Source: Candidatus Bathyarchaeota archaeon (GTDB lineage Archaea > Thermoproteota > Bathyarchaeia > Bathyarchaeales > Bathycorpusculaceae). Taken from it: a stretch of 16,034 nt of DNA. The notes below the pieces were generated by a model that was given only the letters and a program-made list of their open reading frames with translations, searched no databases and was not told where the DNA came from. Shown one piece after another: positions 6,489 through 13,873 of this stretch. The stretch spans positions 1-16,034 of the forward strand of contig DAOUTL010000012.1 of assembly GCA_030626685.1 (NCBI GenBank), in the 5' to 3' direction. The translations under genes were made by a program, and so were the position numbers. The stretch's first letter is position 1, and each line of letters begins with the position of its first letter.

Positions 6489-6545
6489 ATTTAATAGTTT
6501 GTGTGGTCATAGACTTTGAAGTAAGTTAGCCAGAGGCGTACAGGC

Positions 6546-7181
6546 GTGGATGAATTTCAGAGGGACCTAAGCATCGTACTGGAGAGATTGGATGAAAATG
6601 CGGAGGAAAGGACGAGAGGGAAGTTGAAAATCTTGAAGGATAGGTTGGTTCGCCTTCATGGGGAGAAAGTTGTAAAGATTAATCATTCGATCATGGAGCT
6701 TGTTTGCGCCAAGCACCTGATTTTAAAGGGTTACGAGGTGAACGCGGAACACCTAATTGAGGGTGGACTAATATGTGATCTGCATGGGGTGAAGGGTTAT
6801 GGAACCCTCATTGTGGAGATAGAAACGGGGTTCGTTCCGCCTGAACATGCATTAGACCCGATAACCTATTGTAAGGCAAGGATAGCAAGCAAGATAGCTC
6901 GGTACAGCAACTATACAAACAAGTTTGGGTTAGGAACACCACCATATTATATTATGCAGATCCCGCCTGTCTTCACCAAGTCTCCCAGAAATAGAAGTTT
7001 AAAGGAGCTGGAAGAAATTAAGAACCTCTGCGACACTTATTACAAGAACCCTCCGGTGAGCCTTGATGAGATAAGAAACGCCCGCCTACACGCAGTTTAC
7101 ATCATAGATGTGGAAGAGGCAGCCGTTAAGGAGATGGACCCAGGCACATATTCAGAGAACACCATCCACTGGAGATATTAG
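6546..7181 (+). CDS. Putative PD-(D/E)xK-fold nuclease
   Basis: A 211-residue protein without signal or membrane segment. I do not recognise a named family. The middle has the layout of restriction-endonuclease-like folds: a helix with conserved-looking Glu51 (SIMELVCAKHLILKGYEV), then strand and turn with Asp78 (LICDLHG), then a strand with Glu91-x-Glu93 (TLIVEIETG), followed by a helix rich in Lys/Arg (YCKARIASKIARYS, 108-121). ExE in place of the usual (D/E)xK is known from BamHI-type enzymes. Residues 1-45 are a charged helical lead. Starts at GTG 6546 with GAGG about ten bases upstream. The gene stands alone beside the inverted-repeat unit, with no methylase nearby, so it is not an evident restriction system. 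A non-catalytic DNA-binding role is also possible. Confidence 0.75.
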   Translation: MDEFQRDLSIVLERLDENAEERTRGKLKILKDRLVRLHGEKVVKINHSIMELVCAKHLILKGYEVNAEHLIEGGLICDLHGVKGYGTLIVEIETGFVPPEHALDPITYCKARIASKIARYSNYTNKFGLGTPPYYIMQIPPVFTKSPRNRSLKELEEIKNLCDTYYKNPPVSLDEIRNARLHAVYIIDVEEAAVKEMDPGTYSENTIHWRY

Positions 7182-7203
7182 CATTAGCACGCGCAGGAAC
7201 TAT

Positions 7204-7217
7204 TGGAACATGTTCCA
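7204..7217. promoter_or_regulatory. 14-bp perfect palindrome
   Basis: TGGAACATGTTCCA lies 23 bases after the nuclease-like gene stop in the convergent interval. It could be a 3'-end hairpin with almost no loop or a binding site for a dimeric protein; nothing else points either way. Confidence 0.35.
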
Positions 7218-7331
7218 TCGGCTTCAAGATAAAAATTCTATGAGGTAGCGAAAGAAAGAGCACAGGAAAGGAAATAAGAAAGATTTAGTGCGCGCTGTCA
7301 ACGGTATTTACTTAAAATTCTTCGTTGAAGC

Positions 7332-7346
7332 GAAAATAAAAAAGAG
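7332..7346 (-). terminator. U-rich tract after the beta-helix gene
   Basis: On the minus strand CTCTTTTTTATTTTCG follows the stop codon at about 25 bases, with a small CTTC/GAAG hairpin just beyond. It is a likely archaeal oligo-T terminator. Confidence 0.4.
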
Positions 7347-7372
7347 GGGAATTTTTACGTTAGATTTCTGCT

Positions 7373-9856
7373 TTACTTTCTTCCAGGACTGATCACGCGG
7401 ATTGTATCGTATGCTTCGAACGTAAAGCCGTTGACCTCAACAGTTATGGTTAGCTCCACATTCCTTGTTGCACCGTCCAGCAGTTTTATCACGCCTGCTC
7501 TGCTGAACTTCACCATTAAAACGCCGTCTTCAACGTTCCCCCACTCCGCAGAGATAGATTGGTTTAGTTTAACTGATTCAACATCGATATCGGTTACATC
7601 GTAGCCTTCTGGAAGCTTAATGAAAGCAGTGATCCATTTACCCTTGCTCTTCAAGTTCAACGTTTCAGGATGTATGCTAACTCCAGCCTCTACCGGCGGA
7701 GGTGTACCAGCGGCTCCGAAAGGCGTTCCAACAAGGTCGCTCAGGCTCGGCGTCGTTGCAGCGTTTATATGCGCCCATATGTAGCCGCTGTATCCGCCCG
7801 TGCCCGTCGTGTTCACGCCTGTGTCAGAACATAATACCCATGCGGCGCCGTTCCACCAGTGCATCTTAAGCGAGGATTCATCCAAGTCAGCTATCTCAGC
7901 TTCCGTGTAGTAGAGCCTTACCTCAAGCTCTGTGACGTCCTCTGTTGTGTTTATGTGGACGTCTATGCACTTGCCTATATCACCTTCGAAAATATTGCCT
8001 GGGTTGCTCGGATATTCTGCGACAGTCACAGTAGCTGTTCCTGTCACAACCACCTCTGTGTCGGCTTCGGTCTTCGCGTCTAAAATATCGTTTGTTACGG
8101 TTTCTGTTTTGTATGGAACTGGCGTTCCTCCCGGATGTGGAGCGTCAAGCCATGGAACGTACGTCACGTTGGCGGAAACCCTGTCCCCAGCAGTAACGTA
8201 GTCTGTGGAAGGACCATTCTTGTGACCCCACCAGTTCAGGGTGGCGTTGATCGTGAGATCCTCTACGCCGTTGTAAACTCCTTCTTCGGTGTTGTCGTAG
8301 ATGTTGTTATAGTGTATAATGATGCTGCCTTCAACTGTTCCAACGACCTTCACTCCCTTCTTAGCGCAGTCGTGAATGTTATTGTAAGCAATTGAAAGGG
8401 TGTCAAACGTGGTTTCTGGGGCGTTCCAAACCCATACGCCGTCGCCTGTGTTGTCGATTTCATTACCTTCTATGTTGATTACAGCAGTATCATTGGCGCA
8501 CATAACTCCGATGCCGCCTCCTCCTCCAACATCGAGCATCTCGTTGTTTGCAACAGTCGCATTGCCTGCCCCTGTGATGCCTAAAAGGATCACGTTAGGT
8601 TCACGCGAGGCATCATATGCACCCGAAAAAGCGTTGTATTCTACGACCGTATTTGTGATACCTACAAAGGAAGTAATACCTGGCTGTGTCCACCTACCAC
8701 TTTCCACAGCTACAAAGACATTGTTCTTTACGGTTGATGACGGTGATTCTATGATTATGCATGCTCCTCCTATTGCGCCTGTTTCTGTTCCGGTGATCTT
8801 GAAACCATCAATAGTAACATTTGTGGCGTCGGAATTCACGTAAATGCTTCCAACAATCTCCGATTCAGCACCAGTTCTTCTACCTCTGGCATCAACGCCT
8901 GCCTGAGTACCGTTCAGTGTTAGCGATTTATCAACTGTTATATCCTCCTCATATGTTCCCGCAGCCACGTAGACGGTGCCATCGATAGCTACAGCGTTGA
9001 TGGCTTCCTGAATCGTTGCGGAAGCGTTGTAGCCTATGTATTTGCCTGTTTCCACTTCTGTGCCCAGAGGCTTCCCTGCCCAGTAGTCGTCCACCCACAC
9101 TTGGTTTGGATAGTCTTCCAAGTCGATTGTGATAGTCTCCGTAGTGAGCTCGATCGTGATCGCGTCGAGATAGCCTATAAAGTCTTTCCAGTTTCCACCG
9201 GTCGAGGTTACTAACGCTATGTATTTGACGGTTTGGTTGTAGTAGTAGATGGGAGTGTCGTCAGCCGGTACGCCTGAGGGCACCCAATCAGTCCAGTTGA
9301 TCGGGTTCACCTTGATGTCGGCAATGGTTGGACCTGTGTAGAAACCAGCGGGACCATGGTTACTGTCGTAGAACTGGAGCTGGTTGTCTCCTTCGTCAGT
9401 GCGCCATACATTCCATTCGTTAGTTGTCTGGTTGTAACTGTATGAGTACATTGGCTCAGCGCTCAAACGGTTGCCGTACCATGTTGAATCGCCGCCCGTG
9501 TATGGCATCGTGTAGATGTTCAGGGAGAAATCCACAGGAGCTGTTTCAGGATTAACACAATGTTCGACCTTTGTAACATAGGAGATGCTCTCAATCTCAG
9601 CAATCGTGAATGGGTCTATATCAAAAACGGTAGGATCAATGTACAGTTCCATCTTAGCGTTTGGTATGTTCTGCCACGAACCACTGCCGAAATAGTGCTC
9701 AATACCGGTGGATTTAGCATTGGCTACCTCGGCGAAGTTGCCGCCCAATATGGTGCATTGTTCACTTGGGTTTGTGTTTGCCAGTATAATCGGCACTGCA
9801 ATCATCATCGTGCTTATCAGCGTCAAAAGAGTCAGAACGGTCAACTTGTTTTTCAT
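7373..9856 (-). CDS. Secreted beta-helix surface protein
   Basis: An 827-residue exported protein. Residues 1-26 are a signal peptide (MKNKLTVLTLLTLISTMMIA, cleavage near IILA|N). Residues 27-245 are a beta-rich domain of unknown kind. Residues about 275-550 are a right-handed parallel beta-helix of the NosD/pectate-lyase type: it opens with TIQEAINAVAIDGTVYVAAG, then shows repeated N-N-x-I/V-turn rungs (YNAFSGA, NEIDNTGDGVWV, NNIHDC, NNIYDN) and ends with the capping motif NWWGHKNGPS. Residues about 600-713 and 725-822 are two beta-sandwich modules common in archaeal exoproteins, the second opening SIHPETLNLKSKGKWITAFI. Many sequons suggest N-glycosylation. There is no transmembrane anchor at the C-terminus, so it is released or held non-covalently. 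Probable role is polysaccharide binding or cleavage, or cell-surface structure. A shared regulatory site lies upstream. Confidence 0.92.
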   Translation of the reverse strand: MKNKLTVLTLLTLISTMMIAVPIILANTNPSEQCTILGGNFAEVANAKSTGIEHYFGSGSWQNIPNAKMELYIDPTVFDIDPFTIAEIESISYVTKVEHCVNPETAPVDFSLNIYTMPYTGGDSTWYGNRLSAEPMYSYSYNQTTNEWNVWRTDEGDNQLQFYDSNHGPAGFYTGPTIADIKVNPINWTDWVPSGVPADDTPIYYYNQTVKYIALVTSTGGNWKDFIGYLDAITIELTTETITIDLEDYPNQVWVDDYWAGKPLGTEVETGKYIGYNASATIQEAINAVAIDGTVYVAAGTYEEDITVDKSLTLNGTQAGVDARGRRTGAESEIVGSIYVNSDATNVTIDGFKITGTETGAIGGACIIIESPSSTVKNNVFVAVESGRWTQPGITSFVGITNTVVEYNAFSGAYDASREPNVILLGITGAGNATVANNEMLDVGGGGGIGVMCANDTAVINIEGNEIDNTGDGVWVWNAPETTFDTLSIAYNNIHDCAKKGVKVVGTVEGSIIIHYNNIYDNTEEGVYNGVEDLTINATLNWWGHKNGPSTDYVTAGDRVSANVTYVPWLDAPHPGGTPVPYKTETVTNDILDAKTEADTEVVVTGTATVTVAEYPSNPGNIFEGDIGKCIDVHINTTEDVTELEVRLYYTEAEIADLDESSLKMHWWNGAAWVLCSDTGVNTTGTGGYSGYIWAHINAATTPSLSDLVGTPFGAAGTPPPVEAGVSIHPETLNLKSKGKWITAFIKLPEGYDVTDIDVESVKLNQSISAEWGNVEDGVLMVKFSRAGVIKLLDGATRNVELTITVEVNGFTFEAYDTIRVISPGRK

Positions 9857-9890
9857 TTCAGTTTCGCCAAGGTTTTTTCCTCATGGCGAT

Positions 9891-9934
9891 ACTTAATACA
9901 ACGCTTTTGAACAGTCTGTACAAGTCTTTGAACA
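9891..9934 (-). promoter_or_regulatory. Regulatory site and promoter of the beta-helix gene (shared motif, copy 1)
   Basis: Reading toward the gene on the minus strand: TGTTCAA (9928-9934), then 21 bp on from its start TGTTCAAAAGCGTTGT (9898-9913), then A and TTAAGT as a TATA-like box (9891-9896). Between the two is TTGTAC, an imperfect mirror of GTTCAA. The same arrangement precedes the DUF4382 gene at 15274. The ATG lies about 37 bases further on, giving a leader of roughly ten bases. Confidence 0.65.
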
Positions 9935-10204
9935 GCTTCGAATTATCACTTATGCTTCTTGTGGCATATCCATCCTTTAGCGCTGATGATAACGCGCGTG
10001 ATATTTTAGGTCATTTTGAATCAGCTGAAGATTGTTCCATAAACCATAGGAAATGGAGACCCGATTCGTTTTTGAGTCCATGAATCAATATTGGTTTGGT
10101 TTCTGAGCACGAAATTGGAGTTTTCAATGTGCATCCACGCTTTTGTGTTTCTCCAATTGGTATTCATGCGAATTGTTTTGGACTGCTTAGTTTCAACAAG
10201 GCGT
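9935..10204. other. Gene-free interval
   Basis: No supported gene. Plus-strand frames here overlap the regulatory site of the beta-helix gene and have no ribosome binding sites. A 34-codon minus-strand ORF beginning MDSKTNRVSISYGLW near 10081 is too short and unsupported to call. Confidence 0.35.
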
Positions 10205-10966
10205 TTAACTTATGGATTTCAAGGTTTTAATGAATGTCGGATTCAAATCGTACTCTTTACCGCCAATTACCTTCAAGCCTGCTTTAATTTTCCGGTTCTC
10301 AATTTGAATTATGTTGTATGAGTTCTGATAAAAACCGCGTAGCCTGTTAGTTGACACAGCACCCGCGTAGATGATGTTCAGGTTGCCAATGTTCCACATC
10401 CATGGGCGGTGGCGGTGGCCGCATAAGACTATGTTTACGCCGTACGAAATTAAGCTCCACAGAACATCACCAGCGTCGGAGATCATGTTTTTCTCCATCC
10501 CAGTGTCAGGCACTGGTATGAGGTGATGATGAAAGGCTACAACCTTGAATCTGTCGGAGTATTTATCCAAGCAACCTTTCATCCAAAGCCTCTGGCGGTA
10601 ACCCACTTCGCCTCCATCCTGATCCGGTCTGGATGAGTTCAACATGATGAGAACCGCATCTTTTATTTCCGTAACTGAAGAAGGTTCGCCGAAGAACCTT
10701 GGAAACAACCGGTAACCTGTGGTTCTCGAGTCGTGGTTTCCGCTCCCTACGATCACACGCTTGCATCTTAGAAGTTGAAGATGGCGTTTAGCCTCTTGAA
10801 ACTCGTCTACTAAGCCGTCTTCTGTCAAGTCACCTGTAACAATAACCACATCGGGGGCAAGATCATTTATCTCGTCTATTGCCTGTAGCAGCATGTCCCG
10901 TTCAAATCGGGGACCACAGTGAACATCCGACAAGTGTACGAGCAACAGACTGTTTTCTTCACCCAT
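10205..10966 (-). CDS. Calcineurin-like metallophosphoesterase
   Basis: A 253-residue cytosolic enzyme with all five metallophosphatase blocks: DxH at Asp14/His16 (HLSDVHCG), GDLTEDG with Asp46, GNHD with Asn77/His78, the HHH block at 146-148 (VVAFHHHLIPVP), and GHRHRP with His184/His186. These residues bind two divalent metals and hydrolyse phosphate esters. It resembles the Icc/CpdA-type branch, whose members act on cyclic nucleotides or other small phosphodiesters; the substrate is not known. The open frame reaches TTG 10981, but ATG 10966 follows GGTG six bases away, which is a good archaeal site, and starts right before the first beta strand, so I prefer it. No operon partner is obvious. 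Confidence 0.92.
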   Translation of the reverse strand: MGEENSLLLVHLSDVHCGPRFERDMLLQAIDEINDLAPDVVIVTGDLTEDGLVDEFQEAKRHLQLLRCKRVIVGSGNHDSRTTGYRLFPRFFGEPSSVTEIKDAVLIMLNSSRPDQDGGEVGYRQRLWMKGCLDKYSDRFKVVAFHHHLIPVPDTGMEKNMISDAGDVLWSLISYGVNIVLCGHRHRPWMWNIGNLNIIYAGAVSTNRLRGFYQNSYNIIQIENRKIKAGLKVIGGKEYDLNPTFIKTLKSIS

Positions 10967-11166
10967 TTTAAACACCAACAAAAGGGAGGGAAACGAACCG
11001 AGATCAAGAGGAGATGAACGCTTCCAACCCGATTACGTAAGGCGATACCTAATGCTCATATGTTTCAGGGAAAACTTGGTTGGAATATGCATCAAACGCA
11101 TTAAGATTCGCCTTTCAAGCTTTACTGCACTAAACAATATAAGTGTTTTGACTTTCCATTCGCGCG

Positions 11167-11595
11167 CTAAGCCGTTGCTAAACTCCCTTTTTGTTTCATT
11201 ACGTACTTGTAGATTAGGATACTCCCGAAACTCACACTTAAATACACTAAAAAGTTCGCTAAAGGGGCATTGAAAAATATTGCAGGGGTCCAGCTGGGAA
11301 TCCATGTCCACCACCCTAGATGAAAGGCCAAGAACTCAAAGGGCAAGTCGATGATTATACCTGTTAAAAGTCCGGCGACCCAACCGAATTTCTTGTAAAC
11401 CACCCACGATGTGTGACCTATTATTACCCAATAGGCGACGATGATTAGTGGGACATCGAAGATATTGAAGGGAGTATCAGCGTAAAAGTACATTTTCACT
11501 GAGAGTCCCGCCTGTTCTATGGCGATGGCGGCAGTGGCGAAGATGGCGTTTACGAGTAGGAACCGTTTTTTCTGAGGTTTAAAGAGAGGCTTCAT
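11167..11595 (-). CDS. Small membrane protein, CruF/carotenoid-biosynthesis-like
   Basis: A 142-residue membrane protein with about four hydrophobic helices (11-31, 45-65, 73-92, 112-131). The stretch DLPFEFLAFHLGWWTWIPSW then FFNAPLANFLVYL (83-119) follows the pattern D..x..A..LG.W.W...F..P..NF of the carotenoid biosynthesis protein family (PF04240, CruF and relatives), in which an Asp/Glu and a Pro-x-x-Asn-Phe motif sit in the membrane. It is shorter than typical members (over 200 residues), so it may cover only the core or be a distant relative. ATG 11595 has a GGAG stretch at about 18 bases and a TATA box at 11632-11642 that gives a leader of some 15 bases. It is a single gene. Function cannot be assigned beyond the fold resemblance. 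Confidence 0.8.
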   Translation of the reverse strand: MKPLFKPQKKRFLLVNAIFATAAIAIEQAGLSVKMYFYADTPFNIFDVPLIIVAYWVIIGHTSWVVYKKFGWVAGLLTGIIIDLPFEFLAFHLGWWTWIPSWTPAIFFNAPLANFLVYLSVSFGSILIYKYVMKQKGSLATA

Positions 11596-11631
11596 TTTTA
11601 GTCACAGTCTCCAACGTTTTACGTCTTAGTG

Positions 11632-11642
11632 CTATTTAAAAG
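11632..11642 (-). promoter_or_regulatory. TATA box of the CruF-like gene
   Basis: CTTTTAAATAG on the minus strand; the start point would be near 11610, 15 bases before ATG 11595. Confidence 0.5.
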
Positions 11643-11749
11643 AACCTTTTCCTTTTTGAATATTGTTAACGGTTCTAATAAAAGTTCGAATTAGTATTTT
11701 AATCCAATTCAACATAGCTAAAACACCAAATAAACTTGGCTCAGTTTTC

Positions 11750-12379
11750 TTAACCGTTTTGCATCGCTAATATTTTTTCTAGGTTTTCAAGATTGAAGCT
11801 TGTATTGGCGCATCCATTTTTTGTCAAGAATAAGCCTTGTCCTGGTATGCCCAGCTTTTTTATTACTTGTAGTCCTAGTTTGAGTTCCATTCCGCATGCT
11901 ACGCCCACCGCGGCTTCGTATTTTCCTTTTCGCAGGATTTTTTCCATGCAGGAGCCTCCTGGTATCACGTAAACATCGTAGCCTTTTGTTTTTCCTAAAG
12001 CGTTTGCTTTGTTTATTAGGCAATCAGGTGAGCATTTTTGACAGTTGTACGTTGGAATTTCAGGGTTGAACTCGGCTTTGCAGTTTTTATCCATGTACTT
12101 TCTTGTGCAGTGAGGAAGCAAGAGAACTTTTCTTTGGGCTTTTTTAAATCCATCTTTCTGTAAAATGTTTGTAGCTTGAACCTCTATCAAGTCTTCAACA
12201 AGGGATATGGCGTCTGTGAAGTTTAATCCGGTAATTTCGTCCACTTTAAACGTTTTAACAAGGCTTTTGGCTTGTTTACTTACAAGTTTATAGAGTTGTT
12301 TTTCATAAGCAATTTCCACCACTTGCTTGAAAAGGCTTCGAGGAATCGCAGATAAGTCGTAGAGGAAACCATAAGGCAT
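11750..12379 (-). CDS. DUF116 family protein
   Basis: A 209-residue protein of the DUF116 family found in methanogens and other anaerobes. It has the family signatures LLLPHCTRK (Cys91), CQKCSPDC (Cys113, 116, 120), VIPGGSCMEKIL (Cys144), AAVGVACGMEL (Cys162) and KNGCANTSF (Cys190), with a further Cys100; such regularly placed cysteines suggest an iron-sulfur cluster or other metal site. Residues 1-80 are helical and less conserved. The length agrees with the family. ATG 12379 follows a weak GTGA site. The biochemical role is unknown for the family; redox or cluster chemistry is inference. It stands alone, with the inverted-repeat element upstream. Confidence 0.9.
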   Translation of the reverse strand: MPYGFLYDLSAIPRSLFKQVVEIAYEKQLYKLVSKQAKSLVKTFKVDEITGLNFTDAISLVEDLIEVQATNILQKDGFKKAQRKVLLLPHCTRKYMDKNCKAEFNPEIPTYNCQKCSPDCLINKANALGKTKGYDVYVIPGGSCMEKILRKGKYEAAVGVACGMELKLGLQVIKKLGIPGQGLFLTKNGCANTSFNLENLEKILAMQNG

Positions 12380-12529
12380 CAGTTTTCACTTTCCTTTATT
12401 TTCTTTTTTTACCTATTTGTCTTTTCCACAAACACATTCGTCTTTTGCGATGATAGTCTAATAAATCCATCGGTCATTCAGTGGGTGCGTCCTCGCACGC
12501 GGGGGAGTTAAATAATTGGTGTAAAATGG

Positions 12530-12536
12530 TTTAAAT
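12530..12536 (+). promoter_or_regulatory. TATA box of the decayed winged-helix gene
   Basis: TTTAAAT is centred 30 bases before ATG 12563, which fits a nearly leaderless transcript. It lies in the left inverted arm of the element. Confidence 0.45.
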
Positions 12537-12562
12537 TCTTCTTTTGCGTATTTATGCTTGTT

Positions 12563-12804
12563 ATGGACTTGTTTGATAGGCAAATCTTGGCAGTACTAAA
12601 GGATGGTGGAAGGCCCACTACTCCCTGCCTTCGAAACTTAAACGTAGGGTCGATCTAACTATGACGGAGCCCTACACCACGATTGTCAGCCTGACCTTCC
12701 AGAAGCTACGGCACCTCTGCAGGTTCGAGAAAGGCAGATACTGCAAGAAAACAAGAAGAAGATGCGAAGCCCAAAACTGCCCCCAAATCATAAAAGGAGA
12801 ATAA
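12563..12804 (+). pseudogene. Broken winged-helix / Cys4 protein gene
   Basis: ATG 12563 reads MDLFDRQILAVLKDGGRP, a typical first helix of a winged-helix protein, then goes off frame and stops at 12658. The +1 frame picks up plausible protein at the same place (HYSLPSKLKRRVDLT) and stays open to TAA 12804, including MTEPYTTIVSLTFQKLRHLC and a Cys4 tail with Cys-x7-Cys-x6-Cys-x4-Cys (LCRFEKGRYC, RRCEAQNCP). The two halves are too short together to hold the recognition helix and wing, so an internal deletion plus a frameshift is the simplest reading. The last 47 codons (12661-12804, ATG start) could still be made alone as a zinc-binding mini-protein. That the halves belong to one family is inference from their join. 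Confidence 0.6.
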
Positions 12805-12851
12805 ACACCATTTTTAACCATTTATTTAATTCCCCCGTGCGAACAAAATGG

Positions 12852-12983
12852 TCATAACTCGTCAGCTTTCATTCCCTGCTTTAAAAACAAACACCTTTCT
12901 CTAGCAAACATGTCTGTTTTCGGACACTCAACTTTGTGACCGCGTCTTACTGGATATACGTAATGAATGAAGGCTTTAATCAT
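12852..12983 (-). CDS. 43-aa Cys-containing protein coupled to the coiled-coil gene
   Basis: ATG 12983 overlaps the end of the upstream gene (ATGATTAA, where the upstream stop is the TAA), which suggests translational coupling. It reads MIKAFIHYVYPVRRGHKVEC, then PKTDMFARERCLFLKQGMKA and DEL. Cys20 and Cys31, with His7 and His16, could bind a metal, but no named motif fits. The composition (basic, few Leu runs, Cys spaced by ten) looks coding and the overlap is tight. No ribosome binding site of its own is evident. I do not recognise the family. The inverted-repeat element begins ten bases after its stop. Confidence 0.48.
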   Translation of the reverse strand: MIKAFIHYVYPVRRGHKVECPKTDMFARERCLFLKQGMKADEL

Positions 12984-13752
12984 ACAGCAGTATTACATTG
13001 TATTCTTCTACGTAGATGCGCCCGAAGTCTGGAAGTTCCTGCCAGGTTCCTTCAGTTATCTCTTTGTGATTCAGATACCACCATACTTCATCTGACTGCG
13101 GTTCAACATAGACAAGTCCTTCTCCACATATTATAGCGTTAAACGCGTGAGCAAATGATTCATGGGACTTGGTGTGACCGAATACTGCAACTACACCCAT
13201 GTCCCAATGCTCCAATTTTGCGTGAAGAGAAAGCATTACGGCGAAGTCTCCGCACACAAAATTTGGTTTAGCATATCGTATTTCATCAGTTTCATCGGTG
13301 GCTAACCATTGTTTTAATTCTTCGGTTGAAGGGGTTTCCTCGTAGGAGAGTGGTTTATTGAAGGCTTCTGATAACGCAGTGTAATCGTTGAATAAACTTG
13401 CATATTGAGTAGATAGCTCACTGTAGTCCTGTTTTAACTCTGAATAATTATATGTCAAGATTCGGTATGACGCATTTAGCTCGTTGTATTCTAAGATGAA
13501 AGTCTGGTGTGTCTGATTTAACTGAGTATAATCGTTAAAAAGAATGCGATAAGTGTCATTCAAAGTCTTGTAGTCAGATTCTAGCCCACTGTAGTTAGAC
13601 TGCAGAAGGTTATACTCGTTCACAAAGGAGTTATATTCTGATTGCAATTTCGCATGCCTCTCATACAAGTCGAAGTAAAAGTAACCAGTCAGCCCCAACG
13701 CAGAACCTAAAACAATGAAAGCCAAAACAATCGATACAGACTTTCTATTCAT
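12976..13752 (-). CDS. Secreted coiled-coil protein with transglutaminase-like domain
   Basis: A 258-residue protein. Residues 1-27 are a signal anchor (MNRKSVSIVLAFIVLGSALG then LTGYFYF). Residues 30-130 form a long coiled coil in which Tyr recurs exactly every seven residues (40, 47, 54, 61, 68, 75, 89, 96, 103, 110, 117, 124; only 82 is His), with several N-x-S/T sequons. Residues about 145-258 resemble a transglutaminase-like cysteine-hydrolase fold: Cys167 in NFVCGDFAVML, His202 in FAHAFNAII and Glu217 in LVYVEPQSDE. Relatives of this type act on cell-wall or surface peptides; activity here is inference. The protein is presumably held at the outer face of the membrane by its N-terminal helix with the enzyme domain on a stalk. 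A 43-aa gene overlaps its end. Confidence 0.85.
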   Translation of the reverse strand: MNRKSVSIVLAFIVLGSALGLTGYFYFDLYERHAKLQSEYNSFVNEYNLLQSNYSGLESDYKTLNDTYRILFNDYTQLNQTHQTFILEYNELNASYRILTYNYSELKQDYSELSTQYASLFNDYTALSEAFNKPLSYEETPSTEELKQWLATDETDEIRYAKPNFVCGDFAVMLSLHAKLEHWDMGVVAVFGHTKSHESFAHAFNAIICGEGLVYVEPQSDEVWWYLNHKEITEGTWQELPDFGRIYVEEYNVILLYD

Positions 13753-13873
13753 TTACTACCAACCCAATTTATTTCATTTCGTCCGTTCTATTATTTCATT
13801 TCAAGCCGCATTAATAATTTAAGGAGAAAACGTCCATTTGAGAATAGAACAGAGATTAGTAAAATTTGAAATA
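13753..13873. other. Intergenic stretch
   Basis: Short AT-rich region before the coiled-coil gene. A minus-strand TATA is not clear. A near-perfect palindrome ATTAGAAT-GTA-ATTCTAAT lies at its left border (13873-13891). Confidence 0.3.

Larger units (their letters stand above)
5968..6524. repeat. 557-bp unit bounded by 17-nt inverted repeats
   Basis: TTATTTCAAAGTCTATG (5968-5984) and CATAGACTTTGAAGTAA (6508-6524) are inverted copies matching at 16 of 17 positions. Inside lie a direct repeat of 25/29 identity (6000-6028 and 6314-6342, core TCGAAATCAACA), an 11-bp inverted pair TACTTTCAAAA/TTTTGAAAGTA (5992-6002 and 6042-6052), a 10-bp pair ACACGTAAAT/ATTTACGTGT (6355-6364 and 6399-6408), and a structured RNA gene. 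No transposase is present and no clear target-site duplication is seen. The unit may be a MITE-like insertion that replaced the end of the upstream gene. The right repeat lies in the 5' leader of the next gene. Confidence 0.5.
12494..12841. mobile_element. MITE-like element with 48-nt inverted ends
   Basis: The left end (12494-12541) starts CGCACGCGGGGGAGTTAAATAA and the right end, read inward on the minus strand (12841 to 12796), starts CGCACGGGGGAATTAAATAA: 19 of 20 bases agree apart from a two-base insert, and similarity continues for 26 more bases (19 matches). A further hairpin GTGCG-TCCT-CGCAC straddles the left boundary (12485-12498). The element carries only a broken winged-helix gene, its TATA box lying in the left arm and its stop codon in the right arm. 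No transposase and no clear target duplication. It ends ten bases from the stop of the 43-aa Cys protein. Confidence 0.6.

Noticed and set aside
7859..8843. Several plus-strand open frames of 74 to 147 codons
   Set aside because: They lie wholly antisense to the beta-helix gene, whose protein has clear domains, and have no ribosome binding sites.
9883..10321. Two plus-strand frames of 66 and 76 codons
   Set aside because: One covers the beta-helix regulatory site and the other runs into the phosphoesterase gene end; no start signals.
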